From NCBI RefSeq assembly GCF_003697165.2, contig NZ_CP033092.2, positions 2,108,001-2,172,000 of the forward strand: a stretch of DNA of 64,000 bases, written 5' to 3'. The notes under the pieces are model-generated. The model did not search any database. It was not told the origin of the DNA and saw nothing but the letters and a program-made list of their open reading frames with translations. The position numbers and the translations under genes are program-made. This DNA is from Escherichia coli DSM 30083 = JCM 1649 = ATCC 11775 (GTDB lineage Bacteria > Pseudomonadota > Gammaproteobacteria > Enterobacterales > Enterobacteriaceae). Below, piece after piece: positions 59,760 to 64,000 of the stretch (the stretch's first letter is position 1; every line of letters begins with the position of its first letter).

Positions 59760-60401
59760 ATGAAAAACTGGAAAACAAGTGCAGAATCAATCCTGACCAC
59801 CGGCCCGGTTGTACCGGTTATCGTGGTAAAAAAACTGGAACACGCGGTGCCGATGGCAAAAGCGTTGGTTGCTGGTGGGGTGCGCGTTCTGGAAGTGACT
59901 CTGCGTACCGAGTGCGCAGTTGACGCTATCCGTGCTATCGCCAAAGAAGTGCCTGAAGCGATTGTGGGTGCCGGTACGGTGCTGAATCCACAGCAGCTGG
60001 CAGAAGTCACTGAAGCAGGTGCACAGTTTGCAATTAGCCCGGGTCTGACCGAGCCGCTGCTGAAAGCTGCTACCGAAGGGACTATTCCTCTGATTCCGGG
60101 GATCAGCACTGTTTCCGAACTGATGCTGGGTATGGACTACGGTTTGAAAGAGTTCAAATTCTTCCCGGCTGAAGCTAACGGCGGTGTGAAAGCCCTGCAG
60201 GCGATCGCGGGTCCGTTCTCTCAGGTCCGTTTCTGCCCGACAGGTGGTATTTCTCCGGCTAACTACCGTGACTACATGGCGCTGAAAAGCGTGCTGTGCA
60301 TCGGTGGTTCCTGGCTGGTTCCGGCAGATGCGCTGGAAGCGGGCGATTACGACCGCATTACTAAGCTGGCGCGTGAAGCTGTAGAAGGCGCTAAGCTGTA
60401 A
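59760..60401 (+). CDS. eda: KDPG / 2-keto-4-hydroxyglutarate aldolase
   Basis: A 213-residue class I aldolase splitting KDPG into pyruvate and glyceraldehyde 3-phosphate. The Schiff-base lysine is in KEFKFFPAEANGG (K133) with E45 in VLEVTLRTE. Trimeric TIM barrel. Second gene of edd-eda, followed by a strong terminator. Confidence 0.98.
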   Translation: MKNWKTSAESILTTGPVVPVIVVKKLEHAVPMAKALVAGGVRVLEVTLRTECAVDAIRAIAKEVPEAIVGAGTVLNPQQLAEVTEAGAQFAISPGLTEPLLKAATEGTIPLIPGISTVSELMLGMDYGLKEFKFFPAEANGGVKALQAIAGPFSQVRFCPTGGISPANYRDYMALKSVLCIGGSWLVPADALEAGDYDRITKLAREAVEGAKL

Positions 60402-60410
60402 AAGTCAAAA

Positions 60411-60436
60411 TGCCCGATCGAGGATCGGGCATTTTT
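60411..60436 (+). terminator. Terminator after eda
   Basis: Perfect nine-base stem TGCCCGATC/GATCGGGCA with a three-base loop, then TTTTTG. Convergent with purT; the minus-strand side has TTTTGAC. Confidence 0.92.
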
Positions 60437-60456
60437 GTAGCGTTTTTTGGCCGGGT

Positions 60457-61635
60457 TTAACCCTGTACTTTTACCTGTCCGGCGGCGTGCTTCGCGCGTT
60501 CAATGGCGTCAACAACACTCTCTGCAGTAGCCAGTGCTACCCCCAGACGACGGCTGCCATCAATTTCCGGCTTACCAAATAAACGAATCTGCAAATCTGC
60601 GCCTACGGCATTCTGCACATTATCAAACGTGACATTCTGACTGGTCAGTTGCGGCAGGATAACGGCAGAAGCAGCAGGACCATACTGGCGGATCCCGCCA
60701 ACCGGAAGTCCGAGGAAGGCACGTACATGCAGGGCAAACTCCGAGAGATCCTGAGAAATTAGCGTCACCATCCCGGTGTCATGCGGGCGAGGGGAGACTT
60801 CACTGAAAATCACCTCATCACCGCAGACAAACAGCTCGACACCAAACAGCCCATAACCGCCCAGTGCCAGCACCACTTTACGGGCAATCTCCTGCGCACG
60901 TTCAAGGGCAAGCGGGCTCATTTGCTGTGGTTGCCAGGATTCACGATAGTCGCCATCTTCCTGGCGATGACCTACCGGTGCACAGAAATGGACGCCATCC
61001 ACCGCGCTGACGGTTAGCAGGGTAATTTCGAAGTCAAACTTAACGACGCCTTCAACAATTACGCGGCCCGCTCCGGCGCGACCACCTTGCTGAGCGTACT
61101 CCCATGCATGAGCAAGTTGCTCTGCAGAACGAATAAACGTCTGCCCTTTACCGGAAGAACTCATCACCGGTTTAACAATACAGGGGTAGCCAATGGCGGC
61201 AACCGCTTCGCGGAAAAGGTTTTCGCTATCGGCAAAACGATAAGTGGAAGTGGGCAGCTGCAGCTCTTCTGCCGCCAGGCGACGGATACCCTCGCGATTC
61301 ATCGTTAATTTCGTTGCGCGAGCGCAGGGGACAACATTCAGTCCTTCCTCTTCAAGTTGGATCAGCATATCGGTGGCAATAGCTTCGATCTCCGGCACGA
61401 TATAATGTGGTTTTTCCAGTTCAACCACACGGCGTAATGCATCACCATCAAGCATATTAATGACATGGGAGCGATGCGCGACATGCATGGCTGGTGCGTC
61501 GGCATAGCGATCGACGGCAATCACCTCTACGCCGAGACGCTGACACTCGATTGCCACTTCTTTACCCAGTTCACCGGAGCCTAATAACATCACGCGAGTT
61601 GCTGCCGGACGCAGCGCAGTGCCTAATAACGTCAT
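60457..61635 (-). CDS. purT: PurT, formate-dependent GAR transformylase
   Basis: A 392-residue ATP-grasp enzyme that formylates GAR using formate and ATP, an alternative to PurN in purine synthesis. N-terminal Rossmann segment MLLGSGELGKEVAIE, then ATP-grasp residues VKPVMSSSGKGQT and EVSPRPHDTGMV. Divergent from yebG. Confidence 0.98.
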   Translation of the reverse strand: MTLLGTALRPAATRVMLLGSGELGKEVAIECQRLGVEVIAVDRYADAPAMHVAHRSHVINMLDGDALRRVVELEKPHYIVPEIEAIATDMLIQLEEEGLNVVPCARATKLTMNREGIRRLAAEELQLPTSTYRFADSENLFREAVAAIGYPCIVKPVMSSSGKGQTFIRSAEQLAHAWEYAQQGGRAGAGRVIVEGVVKFDFEITLLTVSAVDGVHFCAPVGHRQEDGDYRESWQPQQMSPLALERAQEIARKVVLALGGYGLFGVELFVCGDEVIFSEVSPRPHDTGMVTLISQDLSEFALHVRAFLGLPVGGIRQYGPAASAVILPQLTSQNVTFDNVQNAVGADLQIRLFGKPEIDGSRRLGVALATAESVVDAIERAKHAAGQVKVQG

Positions 61636-61672
61636 AACGAATATCCCCTGATTAATTCCGCGCGCAGTATAA

Positions 61673-61688
61673 ACGAAAACGTTTGCGC
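61673..61688. promoter_or_regulatory. PurR operator upstream of purT
   Basis: The 16-base site ACGAAAACGTTTGCGC matches the PurR palindrome (ACGCAAACGTTTTCGT read on the other strand) at 15 of 16 positions. It sits 38 bases before the purT start. Regulation is inferred from the match. Confidence 0.78.
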
Positions 61689-61733
61689 GTGTCTTTATTG
61701 CTGATGTTGATTTCCCAGCTGAAAATAAATATA

Positions 61734-61749
61734 CTGTATAAAATCACAG
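61734..61749. promoter_or_regulatory. LexA (SOS) box of yebG
   Basis: CTGT-ATAAAATC-ACAG fits the LexA consensus at all eight arm positions and lies 19 bases before yebG. yebG is a known SOS gene. Confidence 0.92.
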
Positions 61750-61768
61750 TTATTATGAGAGGCTGCAA

Positions 61769-62059
61769 ATGGCGGTTGAAGTTAAATACGTAGTCATTCG
61801 TGAGGGCGAAGAGAAAATGTCGTTTACCAGCAAAAAGGAAGCCGATGCTTATGACAAGATGCTTGATACGGCCGATCTGCTTGACACCTGGCTGACAAAT
61901 TCTCCAGTGCAAATGGAAGATGAGCAACGTGAAGCCCTTTCGCTATGGCTGGCAGAACAAAAAGATGTGCTGAGCACCATTCTGAAAACCGGCAAATTAC
62001 CGTCCCCACAGGTCGTCGGTGCTGAATCCGAAGAGGAAGATGCCTCACACGCGGCCTGA
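61769..62059 (+). CDS. yebG: YebG, SOS-induced small protein
   Basis: A 96-residue acidic DNA-damage-inducible protein (MAVEVKYVVIREGEEKMSFTSKKEADAYDKML). Under LexA control by the box just upstream. Its biochemical role is unknown. ATG 61769 follows TATGAGAGGC. Divergent from purT. Confidence 0.96.
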   Translation: MAVEVKYVVIREGEEKMSFTSKKEADAYDKMLDTADLLDTWLTNSPVQMEDEQREALSLWLAEQKDVLSTILKTGKLPSPQVVGAESEEEDASHAA

Positions 62060-62077
62060 AGCAACTTGCGCTCCTGA

Positions 62078-62482
<405 letters not shown>

Positions 62483-62808
62483 TGGCTTCTGATAATTCGA
62501 TTGACCGTTGGCGGATACGGCGCGAGTGCCTTGTCCGCCCTACAACGCAACACAATCGTAGTCCTGAGAAGACGCAGCAGCGTCGAACCGGGCAATCAGC
62601 ATCAAACAGTTCCACTCAAAACGTCAAACTACTTTCACCTAAAATACCCTTATCACCTTATATACAGTGAACACCTTACCTGGCGCGAATTTCTTTGAAT
62701 AACGGCCTACCGCCCCGCTTATTTGCGCATCTTTTGTCTCAATATACATTTTCTGACATCCTCATCCGCTATGCTACAGGCACTAAAAATGGTTATTGAG
62801 GAGCAAAT
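62483..62808. repeat. yebF-yebE intergenic region with a REP-like element
   Basis: A 326-base gap. Positions about 62508-62546 form a REP-like palindrome (GTTGGCGGATACGGCGCGAG and CCTTGTCCGCCCTACAAC). The rest, to the yebE ribosome site GAGGAGC at 62799, shows no gene; yebE is reported to be CpxR-controlled, but I saw no clear Cpx box. Short open frames at 62482-62698 span the repeat and are not supported. Confidence 0.65.
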
Positions 62809-63468
62809 ATGGCTAACTGGTTAAATCAACTGCAATCCCTGCTTGGGCAAAGCCGTTCTTCTACCTCCTCGTCTGCGGATCAGGGATTGGGCAAACTTTT
62901 AGTGCCTGGCGCATTAGGCGGACTGGCTGGGCTGCTGGTCGCAAATAAATCAGCACGTAAACTTCTTACGAAATATGGCACAAACGCGTTACTGGTTGGC
63001 GGCGGAGCGGTAGCGGGTACGGTGCTGTGGAATAAATACAAAGATAAAATTCGCGCGGCGCATCAGGATGAACCGCAGTTTGGCGCGCAAAGTACGCCGC
63101 TGGATGAGCGTACGGAACGTTTGATCCTTGCGCTGGTCTTTGCCGCTAAAAGTGATGGTCATATTGATGCCAAAGAACGTGCGGCAATCGACCAGCAATT
63201 GCGAGAAGCCGGTGTGGAAGAGAAGGGGCGTGTACTCATTGAGCAGGCAATCGAACAACCGCTGGATCCACAACGCCTGGCTACCGGGGTCCGCAATGAA
63301 GAAGAGGCGCTGGAAATCTATTTCCTGAGCTGCGCGGCTATTGATATTGACCATTTTATGGAACGCAGTTACCTGAATGCACTGGGTGATGCGCTGAAAA
63401 TCCCCCAGGATGTTCGTGAAGGCATTGAACGCGATCTCGAACAGCAAAAACGTACTTTGGCGGAGTAA
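62809..63468 (+). CDS. yebE: YebE, DUF533 inner-membrane protein
   Basis: A 219-residue protein with one or two hydrophobic glycine-rich segments (about 33-46 and 58-72) and a C-terminal TerB/DjlA-like helical domain (about 100-219; ALVFAAKSDGHIDAKERAAID). Part of the Cpx envelope-stress response by published expression data; function unknown. Confidence 0.94.
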   Translation: MANWLNQLQSLLGQSRSSTSSSADQGLGKLLVPGALGGLAGLLVANKSARKLLTKYGTNALLVGGGAVAGTVLWNKYKDKIRAAHQDEPQFGAQSTPLDERTERLILALVFAAKSDGHIDAKERAAIDQQLREAGVEEKGRVLIEQAIEQPLDPQRLATGVRNEEEALEIYFLSCAAIDIDHFMERSYLNALGDALKIPQDVREGIERDLEQQKRTLAE

Positions 63469-63649
63469 TTCCGCTCTCTGGATAGCCTGAAGTTGACTAT
63501 TTCGGGTTATCCAGAACCGCACAGCCATTTGAACAGGCTGATTTTCTCTGTCTGCATAACAGTCGATATCCGCGCCATTACCTGTCATCATCTAAGCAAT
63601 GACTACCCTGTTTCGCTTGCATCCCCGGTGAGTTTTGCCACCCTTATAA

Positions 63650-64000
<351 letters not shown>

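Overview
The window is a stretch of enterobacterial core chromosome. Gene content, gene order and near-verbatim protein sequences place it in Escherichia coli (or the Escherichia/Shigella complex), in the region that runs from uvrY to ptrB in K-12. It carries no prophage, island, CRISPR array or insertion sequence. MG1655 has an IS1 in the uspC-flhD interval, and this genome does not. The MCP gene tap has collapsed to a 227-base remnant, a lesion reported for uropathogenic/B2-type E. coli. I therefore infer a non-K-12, possibly extraintestinal-type strain. All statements about K-12 and about literature are from memory; nothing was aligned.

Layout. 1-3.7 kb: uvrY-uvrC (BarA/UvrY response regulator and excision nuclease), pgsA and the glyW-cysT-leuZ tRNA operon. 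3.8-8.5 kb: yecA, tyrP, yecH, the ferritins ftnA and ftnB, the lipoprotein gene yecR, the dual-function RNA gene azuCR and yecJ. 9.3-15.7 kb: araFGH (arabinose ABC importer), otsBA (trehalose synthesis) and uspC. 16.5-30.7 kb: the motility and chemotaxis block, made of the master regulator flhDC, motAB-cheAW, tar-(tap remnant)-cheRBYZ and flhBAE. 30.8-38 kb: argS, yecM, cutC (with the sRNA MicL in its 3' end) and torYZ (N-/S-oxide respiration). 38.1-41.7 kb, minus strand: yecD-yecE-yecN and cmoA-cmoB (tRNA U34 modification). 42-48 kb: aspS-nudB, yebC-ruvC, yebB and SOS-controlled ruvAB. 48.3-53.3 kb: the zinc importer znuA/znuCB under a Zur site, mepM and lpxM. 53.4-60.4 kb: pykA, hexR, zwf, edd and eda (glycolysis, pentose phosphate and Entner-Doudoroff pathways). 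60.4-64 kb: purT, SOS gene yebG, yebF, yebE and the 5' end of ptrB, cut by the window edge.

How the parts work together. FlhD4C2 turns on class II flagellar genes, including flhBAE. Sigma-28 then drives motAB-cheAW and tar-cheRBYZ; matching sigma-28 promoters are visible inside the 3' end of flhC and upstream of tar. Tar signals through CheW and CheA to CheY and CheB, CheR and CheB adapt the receptor, and CheZ resets CheY. Because tap is destroyed, Tar is the only receptor made from this operon. zwf, edd and eda form the oxidative and Entner-Doudoroff branch, with candidate SoxS/MarA, HexR and GntR sites stacked in front. LexA boxes precede ruvAB and yebG, a Zur box lies between znuA and znuCB, a TyrR box precedes tyrP, and CRP sites precede azuCR and flhDC.

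I found no undescribed multi-gene system. The most informative departures from the reference arrangement are the double-lesion tap remnant and a slightly shortened NudB N-terminus. The most compact regulatory structures are the transcripts nested in or beside genes: MotR, MicL and AzuCR.
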